A stretch of 6,182 nt of DNA from an uncultured Campylobacter sp. (GTDB taxonomy: Bacteria > Campylobacterota > Campylobacteria > Campylobacterales > Campylobacteraceae): positions 1 through 6,182 of the forward strand of contig NZ_CALIIS010000063.1 in NCBI RefSeq assembly GCF_938017705.1, in the 5' to 3' direction. Shown here piece after piece: positions 1 through 5,320 of this stretch. A program made the position numbers and the translations under genes. The notes below the pieces were generated by a model. It had not been told where the DNA came from. It made no database searches and saw only the letters and a program-made list of their open reading frames with translations. Each line of letters starts with the position of its first letter. Position 1 is the stretch's first letter.

Positions 1-53
1 CGTATTTTATCCCTAAAGAGAATATTCAAGTAATTTTCATATCAAAAATTTAA
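1..53 (+). CDS. 3' end of a truncated gene, unidentified
   Basis: A reading frame entering from the left edge (frame starting at base 3) is open to a TAA at 51-53 and would encode a C-terminus reading YFIPKENIQVIFISKI. Only about 16 residues are visible, so no family can be assigned. The tail resembles in style the short beta-strand-rich ends of polymorphic-toxin C-terminal domains, and it is followed after 15 bases by an A-rich Shine-Dalgarno-like AAAGGA (56-61) and an ATG at 69. That is the spacing expected of a two-gene toxin/immunity or operon arrangement. This is inference from layout only; the upstream sequence is needed. The frame could also be open by chance. Confidence 0.3.
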   Translation, partial: YFIPKENIQVIFISKI

Positions 54-68
54 AGTAAAGGATGAAAT

Positions 69-232
69 ATGGGCTATACGGTAGAACAAGCAAATGCCGA
101 ATTAAAGAAATAGTAGATGATTAAACCGCCTGCGATTAAGAAAACTATTTGCTTTATGCCGATCATCAATATGCAGTCGATTTAAAATTTTACTGCCGTA
201 ATAGGATAAATTTTAAAATCACGTCCGCTTAA
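69..232 (+). pseudogene. Small broken ORF downstream of the edge gene
   Basis: An ATG at 69 preceded by AAAGGA starts MGYTVEQANAELKK and stops at TAG 111-113. If one A is restored in the A-run near 104-110, reading continues in another frame as EIVDD, is broken by TAA at 122-124 and again at 137-139, then runs as ENYLLYADHQYAVDLKFY and on to a TAA at 230-232. The Tyr/Asp/His-rich tail looks protein-like, which suggests a decayed gene of about 50 codons with one frameshift and two nonsense codons. No family is recognised. Its 3' end meets the stop codon of the convergent minus-strand gene at 229-231. It might be a dead immunity or small accessory gene, but it could also be ordinary intergenic sequence. 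Confidence 0.3.
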
Positions 233-1263
233 ATCAGCATCGGCTTTAGTTTGCGTGCCGAAAAGTCGGGCCTCTCGCCGCGAGCTAGAGCGATGAGCTC
301 ATCCGTCGTAATTAGATAAAAGCCCGCGAAATCTCTGCCGAAAAGCCTTTGGATTTCATCGCTTCTGCCGTCTAAAAAATCAAGCGCAAGCTTGGAATTT
401 ACTAGCAAAAAATCGCTTCCGCTATCAAACGCGTCAAATAAAATTTCGCCCCCCAGCCGCAGCGCGCACTCCTGTTCGCGCTCATATATTTGCGCTCCAA
501 GCGGCGCGCCTTCGCAGCCAAAGTGCACGATCTGCGCGCCCAGTCTACTAGCCAGCTCCTCTGCGGCCTCGTCATACCATACGGCGACGTTAAAGCCGCT
601 AAAATTGTGCTTCGCGCCCGCTGCGTCAAATTCCGCCATGCTCTGCGCGCTTAAAATTTTATTGCTCTGCGCTGGCTCGTATTTTAAAATATCGCAAAAT
701 GCCCTGTATGCCGCGCGGTCGTCAAACTCCATCCCCACGGCGTCGCACTTCGTAAAATACGCCATCTGCGGCTCGATGATCTCTAAAACCCTCATGCGCT
801 CGCTCGGGTGCGTTTGCATCAGGTGGTGCGCGAAGATAAAGGCGCTGTTGCCCAAAAACTCACGTGAGCATGCGGGGATTTTCGTCGAGTAAAAATAGGG
901 CGCGAGGCTTTTGTAAAACTCGAAATCAGAGACGTCCGCGATGCTCTCAAAGGCTTTAAATTTATCCAAAAACGCTCGCGGCTCGCAGCGCAGATCTTTA
1001 ATCGCCTCTTTTTCGCTAAGAGGCGAGATGATTAGCTCGCTTCCAAAGTGTGCTATGAGCGTATCTAGCGGCTCTTTTACGCTTACGGTGGTGCCGCTGA
1101 TTTTTACAAATTCCACTCCCTGTGCGCTGAAATAGGGATCGTGCGCGCAGATGTCGTCAAGCAGCGCCGCAAGATCGGCAAAGGGCGCGCTTTCATAAAC
1201 ATAGGGCTTGAAGTAGCTTGCTACGTCGCAGCGGGGATCAAAGCGAAAGAGCCTGATTAGCAT
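229..1263 (-). CDS. DUF5644 / HdrB-C-like protein of Campylobacterota
   Basis: This is a 344-residue cytoplasmic protein with no signal peptide or membrane segment. The N-terminus (IRLFRFDPRCD, residues 3-13, then a SYFKPYVYE stretch) and the middle (FLDKFKAF near 98-105, SLAPYFY near 119-125, FLGNSAFIFAHHLM near 136-149) match, from memory, the epsilonproteobacterial family annotated as DUF5644 or HdrB C-terminal domain-containing protein. The C-terminal third (about 222-330) keeps the outline of a CCG/HdrB-type domain: a VAVWYDEAAEELASRLG segment, an FDAFDSGSDFLLVNS segment (277-290), and GFYLITTDELIALARGE (314-330). The Cys-Cys-Gly iron-sulfur ligand motif is absent, so it probably does not bind the HdrB-type cluster. 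The biochemical role is unknown. The ATG at 1261-1263 is well supported by AAGGA (complement of 1270-1274) six bases upstream. The gene is divergent from truD. Family call is moderate; that it is a real gene is near certain from its length and codon use. Confidence 0.8.
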   Translation of the reverse strand: MLIRLFRFDPRCDVASYFKPYVYESAPFADLAALLDDICAHDPYFSAQGVEFVKISGTTVSVKEPLDTLIAHFGSELIISPLSEKEAIKDLRCEPRAFLDKFKAFESIADVSDFEFYKSLAPYFYSTKIPACSREFLGNSAFIFAHHLMQTHPSERMRVLEIIEPQMAYFTKCDAVGMEFDDRAAYRAFCDILKYEPAQSNKILSAQSMAEFDAAGAKHNFSGFNVAVWYDEAAEELASRLGAQIVHFGCEGAPLGAQIYEREQECALRLGGEILFDAFDSGSDFLLVNSKLALDFLDGRSDEIQRLFGRDFAGFYLITTDELIALARGERPDFSARKLKPMLI

Positions 1264-1269
1264 TTTTCA

Positions 1270-1295
1270 TCCTTTTTTTATGGCGAATGATACTA
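1270..1295 (-). promoter_or_regulatory. Candidate -10 box and ribosome site for the DUF5644 gene
   Basis: On the minus strand a TAGTAT hexamer (complement of 1290-1295) lies about 27 bases ahead of the start codon, and an A-rich AAAAAAGGA ribosome site ends at 1270. Campylobacter sigma-70 promoters usually lack a conserved -35 element, so only the -10 can be judged. The ribosome site is convincing; the promoter is a guess. Confidence 0.35.
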
Positions 1296-1332
1296 GAATT
1301 TGCCTTAATAATGAGTTTTTTAGGCTCAATTT

Positions 1333-1364
1333 TATAAAATTGCGCCTTAGATTAAACGCAAAGG
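1333..1364 (+). promoter_or_regulatory. Candidate truD promoter and ribosome site
   Basis: TATAAA at 1333-1338, set in an A/T-rich stretch typical of Campylobacter promoters, is followed by CAAAGG at 1359-1364, six bases before the truD ATG. This implies a leader of about 25 bases. No -35 consensus is visible. The 107-base divergent spacer could serve both truD and the gene on the other strand. Confidence 0.4.
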
Positions 1365-1370
1365 CCGGCT

Positions 1371-2483
1371 ATGAAAAATTTATACACCCTAAATCACGCG
1401 CCGATAAATGCGCATTTTAGTAAAAACTCAAGCGATTTCGTCGTGCGCGAAGTGCCGCTTTACGAGCCTAGTGGTGAAGGCGAGCACTGCATTTTGCTGC
1501 TGCAAAAAAAGGGCATCAGCACGCATGAGGCGCTGCGGATTTTAAGCGAGTGCACGGGTGCAAAGATGCGCGAGTTCGGCTACGCGGGGCTTAAGGACAA
1601 GCAGGGCCTTACGACGCAGCACGTTAGTATGCCCGCTAAATTTGAGCCTGCGCTGGGCGGATTTTCGCACGAAAGCCTTAAAATTTTAAGCGTGCAAAGG
1701 CACAAAAACAAGCTTAAAATCGGACATCTAAAGGGCAATGACTTTTTCATCCGCCTAAAAAAGGTCCTGCCGCCCGACGCCGTCAAGCTCGCAGCCGCGC
1801 TAGATACGCTAGGACGCGAGGGCTTTGCGAACTACTTCGGCTATCAACGCTTCGGAAAGTTCGGCGATAACGCGGCGCAGGGCGAGGAGGTGCTACGCGG
1901 ACAAAGGCGGCTTAAAAACCCCAAAATGCGCGACTTTCTAATCAGCGCCTATCAGAGTGAGCTTTTTAACCGCTGGCTTAGCAAGCGGGTAGAAATTTCA
2001 AAATTTGCAGCGGAATTTAGCCTTGGCGAGTTTGCTAAAATTTACGAACTAAGCAAGGAGGAGGCGCGCGAGATCGCGGCTCAGCCGCAGTTTTTTAAGC
2101 TTTTAAGGGGCGAAATTTTAGGACACTTTCCCCATGGTGCGTTTTTTAGCTGCGACGATCTTGGCGCGGAGTGCGAGCGCTTCGCAAGACGACAGATCAC
2201 GAGCGCAGGCCTTATCGTGGGGCGAGCAAAGCTGCGAGCTAGCGGACTTGGCGGCAGATTTGAAGATGAGATTTTCGCGCCCGCTCGCGAGCTTGAGGCG
2301 CAGATGAACGGCTCGCGCAGGTTTGCGTGGAGCTTTATGGAGCGCGTGCAGCATACCTATGATGCGCAAAATGCGCATTTTGGCTTCAGTTTTTACCTGC
2401 CGAAAGGCTCTTACGCGACGGTCGTTTTGGAAGAAATTTTGCACCGAGATATATTCGAGGGCGCCGCGACGGACGAGGATTGA
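1371..2483 (+). CDS. truD: tRNA pseudouridine(13) synthase TruD
   Basis: TruD isomerises uridine-13 in the D-stem of certain tRNAs (tRNA-Glu in E. coli) to pseudouridine and needs no cofactor. The 370-residue product has the family landmarks in order: SDFVVREVPLYEPSGEGEH (residues 21-39); the catalytic loop GYAGLKDKQGLTTQ (70-83), with Asp76 in the place of E. coli TruD Asp80; the NYFGYQRFG signature (154-162); AYQSELFNRWL (193-203); and the closing LPKGSYATVVLEE (343-355). The segment between about 160 and 330 corresponds to the TRUD insertion domain that clamps the tRNA. The length and intact motifs indicate a functional enzyme. The ATG is chosen for its CAAAGG ribosome site and because YTLNHAPINAHF at residues 5-16 fits the usual N-terminus. 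No downstream partner follows: the next gene is on the opposite strand, so truD appears monocistronic here. Confidence 0.96.
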   Translation: MKNLYTLNHAPINAHFSKNSSDFVVREVPLYEPSGEGEHCILLLQKKGISTHEALRILSECTGAKMREFGYAGLKDKQGLTTQHVSMPAKFEPALGGFSHESLKILSVQRHKNKLKIGHLKGNDFFIRLKKVLPPDAVKLAAALDTLGREGFANYFGYQRFGKFGDNAAQGEEVLRGQRRLKNPKMRDFLISAYQSELFNRWLSKRVEISKFAAEFSLGEFAKIYELSKEEAREIAAQPQFFKLLRGEILGHFPHGAFFSCDDLGAECERFARRQITSAGLIVGRAKLRASGLGGRFEDEIFAPARELEAQMNGSRRFAWSFMERVQHTYDAQNAHFGFSFYLPKGSYATVVLEEILHRDIFEGAATDED

Positions 2484-2610
2484 GCCGCATCGCGCCGCGC
2501 CGCGCTGCAGAATAGGGCTCGCGCCACGCCACGCTCCACGTCAAACCACGCCATATCGCGCGGAATTTTAGAGCTTGACTGCGTGGATTTAAATTTCGCG
2601 GTAGATAAAA
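2484..2610. other. GC-rich low-complexity spacer after truD
   Basis: The bases after the truD stop are dominated by CGCG, CCGCG and CCACGC words (for example GCCACGCCACGC near 2523-2534 and ACCACGCC near 2546-2553). This is a strong contrast with the AT-rich sequence that follows. No credible gene was found on either strand. It may be a decayed repeat tract. Confidence 0.5.
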
Positions 2611-2666
2611 TTTTATGAAATTTTATGAAATTTTATGAAATTTTATGAAATTTTATGAAATTTTAT
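2611..2666. repeat. Perfect 10-bp tandem repeat, five copies plus a partial
   Basis: Five uninterrupted identical units TTTTATGAAA occupy 2611-2660, followed by a partial sixth unit TTTTAT at 2661-2666. The tract is flanked by GATAAAA and CGCAG. The unit is the AAATTTTAT word that is common throughout this genome. A 10-base period matches about one helical turn, so each unit's A/T tract faces the same side of the helix. The array lies between truD and the convergent small gene and is not in a coding region. Perfect identity of units suggests recent slippage expansion, so copy number probably varies between strains. Confidence 0.95.
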
Positions 2667-2711
2667 CGCAGTAAGCGCGCCGTTTTGTCTAAGCCATAGA
2701 ATTTCAAATTT

Positions 2712-2744
2712 AAATTTTATTCGGCTCGGCCGTAAGTAAAATTT
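2712..2744. terminator. Imperfect hairpin between convergent genes
   Basis: AAATTTTA (2712-2719) pairs with TAAAATTT (2737-2744), and an inner CGGC-TCG-GCCG stem-loop (2722-2732) sits within it. Because truD and the small minus-strand gene converge here, it could act as a bidirectional terminator. There is no clean U-tract immediately after the stem on the plus strand, so the call is tentative. Confidence 0.3.
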
Positions 2745-2838
2745 GCTAAATTTCACCTTTTTATAGTTGTCCAAATTTATTTTCGTCAATAACCAGCAAA
2801 ATATTATTAAGCTTAAAATCGCTTAAGTCTTTTATCTA

Positions 2839-3204
2839 CTATTGCCCGTTTACAATATTTTCAAAAAAATTATTCTCTTCCCAAAAGTAGCATTCTAACA
2901 TTTTTAAAATTCCATTTTCCAAAAGAACCATTGCTCCTCCAATGTTTTCATCAGAAAGCGTTAAATTTACATTGCCGACAAAACCGTTGTTTTTGCTTTT
3001 TTCTAATATTTTTTTACACTCAAAATGGCAATAATATCCGGCTGTCGAAACCTCTCTTTTTGTAATTTCTGAATTTTCAAACTGCTTATAAAGCGCATAA
3101 TCGCCTAAATCATCACTTATTAGTTTAACAATTTCAGCCTCGATATTTGCAATATCTGTAAAATTATCGAGGGATAAACATCGTTCCGATTTTTGGTTTT
3201 CCAT
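2839..3204 (-). CDS. Probable orphan immunity protein of a polymorphic toxin
   Basis: This encodes an acidic 121-residue cytoplasmic protein with no signal peptide or membrane segment. I do not recognise a named family with certainty. The C-terminal segment GGAMVLLENGILKMLECY (residues 89-106), followed by FWEENNFFENI, has the beta-hairpin pattern (hydrophobic stretch, x-NG-x, LE-x-Y, then acidic/aromatic) seen in many small immunity proteins that accompany filamentous-haemagglutinin or CDI-type toxin tips. Position supports this: its start lies inside the 3' end of the toxin remnant (41-base overlap, different frame), with GGAG at 3214-3217 nine bases upstream of the ATG as ribosome site. 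Such an overlap implies translational coupling to the toxin. If correct, it would bind and neutralise the cognate toxin in the cytoplasm. Base composition is far more AT-rich than truD, pointing to acquired DNA. It is intact although the toxin is broken, so it may protect against sibling toxins or be on the way to loss. Confidence 0.6.
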   Translation of the reverse strand: MENQKSERCLSLDNFTDIANIEAEIVKLISDDLGDYALYKQFENSEITKREVSTAGYYCHFECKKILEKSKNNGFVGNVNLTLSDENIGGAMVLLENGILKMLECYFWEENNFFENIVNGQ

Positions 3205-3464
3205 TTTTTATAACTCCACGTACAGTAATTTCATAGCCTTTAATATTAACTTTATAGCCATTAGTAAAATTATTTGACAACTTACTATTTGCCATATCTC
3301 TTTCAAGTTCTTTAATTATAGCATTATAAACTTCTTATTGATTATTTTTAAATTTATTTAAAAAATCATCTAATTTATGCTCTTTTTTTGTTAAAGATGT
3401 GATTTAATTTATTAGCTTCTTTATCGTCGTCATCCTCCGGCGGCAATGGTGCAGAGGCGGGAGT
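3164..3464 (-). pseudogene. Decayed C-terminal tip of a polymorphic-toxin-like protein
   Basis: On the minus strand, translation from 3464 gives a Pro/Asp-rich linker (TPASAPLPPEDDDDKE) and then ANKLNHIFNK. A run of seven A's (complement of 3383-3389) shifts the frame. With six A's it would continue KKEHKLDDFLNKFKNNQ, stop at TAA (complement of 3335-3337), and resume as EVYNAIIKELERDMANSKLS, later YKVNIKGYEITVRGVIKNGK and PKIGTMFIPR to a TAA at 3164-3166. The ordered elements (KLNHIF, EH, DDFLNKF, ITVRG, IGTxFIP) match, from memory, C-terminal toxin domains found at the ends of large secreted haemagglutinin-like proteins. The paired His/Glu-His is a plausible active site, but the activity is unknown. 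The delivery part of the protein is absent: the frame hits a stop at 3465-3467, just before the rnpB promoter region. One frameshift and one nonsense codon make it inactive as written, barring sequencing error in the homopolymer. Confidence 0.65.
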
Positions 3465-3494
3465 TTATACTTGCTCACGCCAAAAATTCCACCC

Positions 3495-3523
3495 CTTAAA
3501 TTCCGCGAGTCCTGAAATTTAAG
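3495..3523. repeat. 8-bp inverted repeat upstream of rnpB
   Basis: CTTAAATT (3495-3502) and AATTTAAG (3516-3523) are perfect inverted copies separated by 13 bases. They end 10 bases before the rnpB -10 box, so they span the position where a -35 element or regulator would act. They could equally be a relic of the edge of the toxin insertion or an A/T-rich coincidence. Confidence 0.4.
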
Positions 3524-3533
3524 CCAAAAAAGC

Positions 3534-3539
3534 TATAAT
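3534..3539 (+). promoter_or_regulatory. -10 box of the rnpB promoter
   Basis: A perfect TATAAT lies seven bases upstream of the first base of the RNase P RNA P1 helix (3547), the correct distance for a transcript starting at the mature 5' end. Seventeen bases upstream there is no TTGACA-like box (CCTGAA), which is normal for Campylobacter promoters. Confidence 0.8.
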
Positions 3540-3546
3540 TGCGCTC

Positions 3547-3857
3547 GGGTGTGGCGTGCGGTCGCTCCGCAAGGAGAGGAAAGTCCGAGCTGCGATAAGA
3601 CAAGGTTGCGTCTAACGGACGCCGGGGGCAACCCTAGGGAAAGTACAACAGAAAGCAAACCGCCGCGCAAGCGGTAAGGGTGAAAGGGCGGGGTAAGAGC
3701 CCACCGCGCGCGTGGAGACACGAGCGGCAATGCAAACCCAACCTGCAGCAAGAACGGGTGGTTTCGTCTTATATTCGAACCGTTCGCTCGAACCGATTTG
3801 CAAAAATCGGTCTAGATAAATGACCGCTGTAACGGAACTCGGCTTATAACCACACCT
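3547..3857 (+). ncRNA. rnpB: RNase P RNA, bacterial type A
   Basis: This is the catalytic RNA that removes the 5' leader from pre-tRNAs. The ends form helix P1: GGTGTGG (3548-3554) pairs with CCACACC (3850-3856). Conserved core blocks appear in order: GAGGAAAGTCC (3576-3586), ACAGAAA starting at 3648, AGGGTGAAA (3677-3685), GGTAAGAGCCCACCG (3692-3706), GCAGCAAG (3745-3752), TCTAGATAAATGACCG near 3811-3826, and GGAACTCGGCTTAT near 3834-3847. A seven-pair hairpin CCGATTT-GCAA-AAATCGG fits helix P18 with its GNRA tetraloop, which docks on P8. At about 311 bases it is shorter than the E. coli RNA, consistent with loss of a peripheral helix around P13/P14. In the L15 region that normally carries GGU for pairing with the tRNA CCA end, the aligned bases read TGC (3731-3733), discussed under findings. 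A short T-run (3859-3863) follows the gene. Confidence 0.97.
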
Positions 3858-3897
3858 ATTTTTACGCGGAACTTACTTATATAATAAGGATAGAATT

Positions 3898-4170
3898 TTG
3901 AAAAGCTTAATTTTATGCGGTATGCTTTGCGCCATTGCTTTGGGGCTCGGAGGCTGCGCAGGCTCCGATAAATCTATAATCTTGCAAGGCGACGCCCACG
4001 ATCGCGCCTGTGCGGAGGTTTATGAGCATTACAAACAGCTTGAAGCGGAGCTCTTGGCGGTCGAGAATCGATATGCAAACCCAAGCGTTGCAAACGATTA
4101 TATACAGACTTACGACGAGTACGAGCGCACCATCGCCTACTACAACGAAAATTGCGCGACCGATAAATAG
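3898..4170 (+). CDS. Small lipoprotein, unknown function
   Basis: This is a 90-residue protein starting at TTG, supported by AAGGA at 3886-3890 seven bases upstream; the first internal ATG would remove half the signal peptide. Residues 1-19 form a lipoprotein signal (MKSLILCGMLCAIALGLGG) with lipobox LGGC, so processing and lipidation at Cys20 are expected, anchoring the protein in the outer or inner membrane facing the periplasm. The mature part is about 70 residues, acidic and Tyr-rich, with a predicted helical central stretch (ACAEVYEHYKQLEAELLAVE, 37-56). It has two further cysteines (Cys38 and Cys86) that could form a disulfide. No family is recognised. It lies 41 bases after rnpB on the same strand. 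The TATAAT at 3880-3885 is too close to the start to be its promoter, so read-through from rnpB or an undetected upstream promoter is likely. Confidence 0.8.
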   Translation: MKSLILCGMLCAIALGLGGCAGSDKSIILQGDAHDRACAEVYEHYKQLEAELLAVENRYANPSVANDYIQTYDEYERTIAYYNENCATDK

Positions 4171-4217
4171 GCGGCGCAGACTGAGCGTGATTTGGTATAA
4201 GTGTGGCGCGGCGCAGC

Positions 4218-4243
4218 AGTGCAAAGCACTTAAAATTTTATAA
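4218..4243 (+). terminator. Possible weak terminator after the lipoprotein gene
   Basis: AGTGC-AAA-GCACT (4218-4230) is a five-pair perfect hairpin followed by TAAAATTTTATAA. It is in the expected place for the lipoprotein transcript, but the stem is short and the T-run is interrupted. Confidence 0.35.
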
Positions 4244-4444
4244 AATCTCTAAAAAATATTGAAAATTTTATGCGAAACAAAAAGCATTTAAAATTTATTA
4301 CGTACGCTTGGCTCTAGCGATACAAAGTCGCGGTGTGAAGCATGGGCACGATGCCTATTCATGCCCGTATTTAGCTTGGTGCGCCAAGTTTCGGTAATCA
4401 TATAACGGCGCCACATACTCGTGCCGCATTGGCTAAGGCGTGCG

Positions 4445-4518
4445 CGATTTATTAATCGAATCGGCGCGAAGCCTTGAAGTTGCGAAGTCGCACTAAAAAT
4501 TCCGTCGCGCAGATTTGA
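4445..4518. repeat. Degenerate intergenic direct repeat, copy A
   Basis: It begins with CGATTTATTAATCG, a five-pair palindrome with a TATT loop, followed by an AATCGGCG tail. After a spacer it contains AAGTCGCACTAAAAATTCCG (from 4485) and CGTCGCGCAGATTTGA. Both blocks recur in copy B about 120-134 bases downstream, and the final block recurs in shortened form at 4679-4700. Confidence 0.7.
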
Positions 4519-4578
4519 ATTAGTGACTTAAAGTGGCAAAGCAATACCCCAAAATTTAGCCGCGAGTCGGACGACGAA

Positions 4579-4625
4579 CGATTTATTAATCGGATCGGCG
4601 TAAAGTCACACCAAAAATTCCGTCG
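4579..4625. repeat. Degenerate intergenic direct repeat, copy B
   Basis: The first 22 bases (4579-4600) match copy A with one mismatch and include the same CGATT-TATT-AATCG palindrome. Bases 4603-4625 match the second block of copy A (4485-4507) with two mismatches. Copy B lacks about 16 bases that separate the two blocks in copy A. Confidence 0.7.
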
Positions 4626-4678
4626 AGTGGAGTTGGTTGCTGTGCCCGTTTATGCGTCCACTAAAGCCTTGTAGCCTC

Positions 4679-4700
4679 AAAATCCGTCGCGTAGATTTGA
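4679..4700. repeat. Partial third copy of the intergenic repeat
   Basis: AAAATCCGTCGCGTAGATTT resembles the end of copy A (about 4496-4518), with one deletion and one substitution. It is followed by GATCGGCG, like the tail of the palindrome block. Confidence 0.5.
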
Positions 4701-5320
4701 TCGGCGCCTAGGCACTTGGATCGATCATAAAATCAGGTATCAAAAATCCTATTACTCAGTTTTGATCTGCTGCGCGATTTTCGAGGCGTATAAGGGTGGT
4801 AAAACGAGATCATTAGCCGCAGTATTAAGGTACGGCGTAATTTTTCGCTTACGCATGCGGCTTTGAGACGCTCGGTAATTTCGATTTACTCGCAGAATTT
4901 TAAGATGTGCGGTTTTTTTGAGACCATAGCAGCGGGTTTTTGGGGTTTTTAGCGCGAAGGTTTTTGGCGGGTTTGCAGTGCTATGGCTCTGATTTTTGCC
5001 GAGAAATTTTAGAATTTTATGATTTCGCAAGAGAATTTTGTGCGTTTTGGCGCTGCGTCAAACTTAAAATTTCATCTTGCCGCCGCGTAAGATTGCGCGC
5101 CTAATCTTTCTGTTTTTTAAATACGGCGTATGTTTTGAGATTTGCGTCCGTTTTTGAAATTTTACTCCGAATAAACACAGAATACACAAAATAGGTAGCC
5201 CAGCGATAATTTTAAAAAGCCTGCAAGCCTGCAATGCAAAAGCTAAAGCCTCATGAGAGTTTGCCGATAATTTAGCCGCTCAGAATGCTACGACTTTAAA
5301 ATTTCGCGAGTTAAATTTAA

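Larger units (their letters stand above)
4171..5320. other. Long gene-free region of Campylobacter-type sequence
   Basis: Over 1.1 kb contain no convincing gene on either strand. The longest open frame (minus strand, about 4752-5030) encodes a basic, low-complexity product with no Shine-Dalgarno sequence and no family resemblance. The region carries degenerate direct repeats between 4445 and 4700, a CTTGG-TGCG-CCAAG hairpin at 4375-4388, G/T-rich runs at about 4936-4975, and many AAAATTTT words. No tRNA, CRISPR or insertion sequence was found. Confidence 0.6.

Noticed and set aside
392..892. Plus-strand open frame of 166 codons inside the DUF5644 gene
   Set aside because: It is the antisense shadow of a well-supported gene; its Ser/Ala/Cys-rich product is typical of reverse reading of such codons.
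2611..2666. Tandem repeat as a CRISPR array or replication-origin iterons
   Set aside because: The units are contiguous without spacers and only 10 bases of A/T-rich sequence; no cas, rep or DnaA-box context is present.
3533..3803. Minus-strand open frames across rnpB
   Set aside because: They are antisense to a structured RNA gene whose conserved blocks account for the sequence.
3880..3885. TATAAT as a promoter for the lipoprotein gene
   Set aside because: It lies 12 bases before the TTG start; a transcript from it would begin at about 3892, after the AAGGA ribosome site, so the message would lack it.
4342..4388. Hairpins (GGCA-CGA-TGCC and CTTGG-TGCG-CCAAG) as riboswitch or terminator
   Set aside because: The stems are four or five pairs with no following T-run and no coding gene downstream; this is not enough to call a regulator.
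4752..5030. A 92-codon minus-strand open frame in the gene-free region
   Set aside because: The product is basic and low-complexity, has no ribosome site and no family resemblance, and overlaps G/T-rich sequence that explains its openness.
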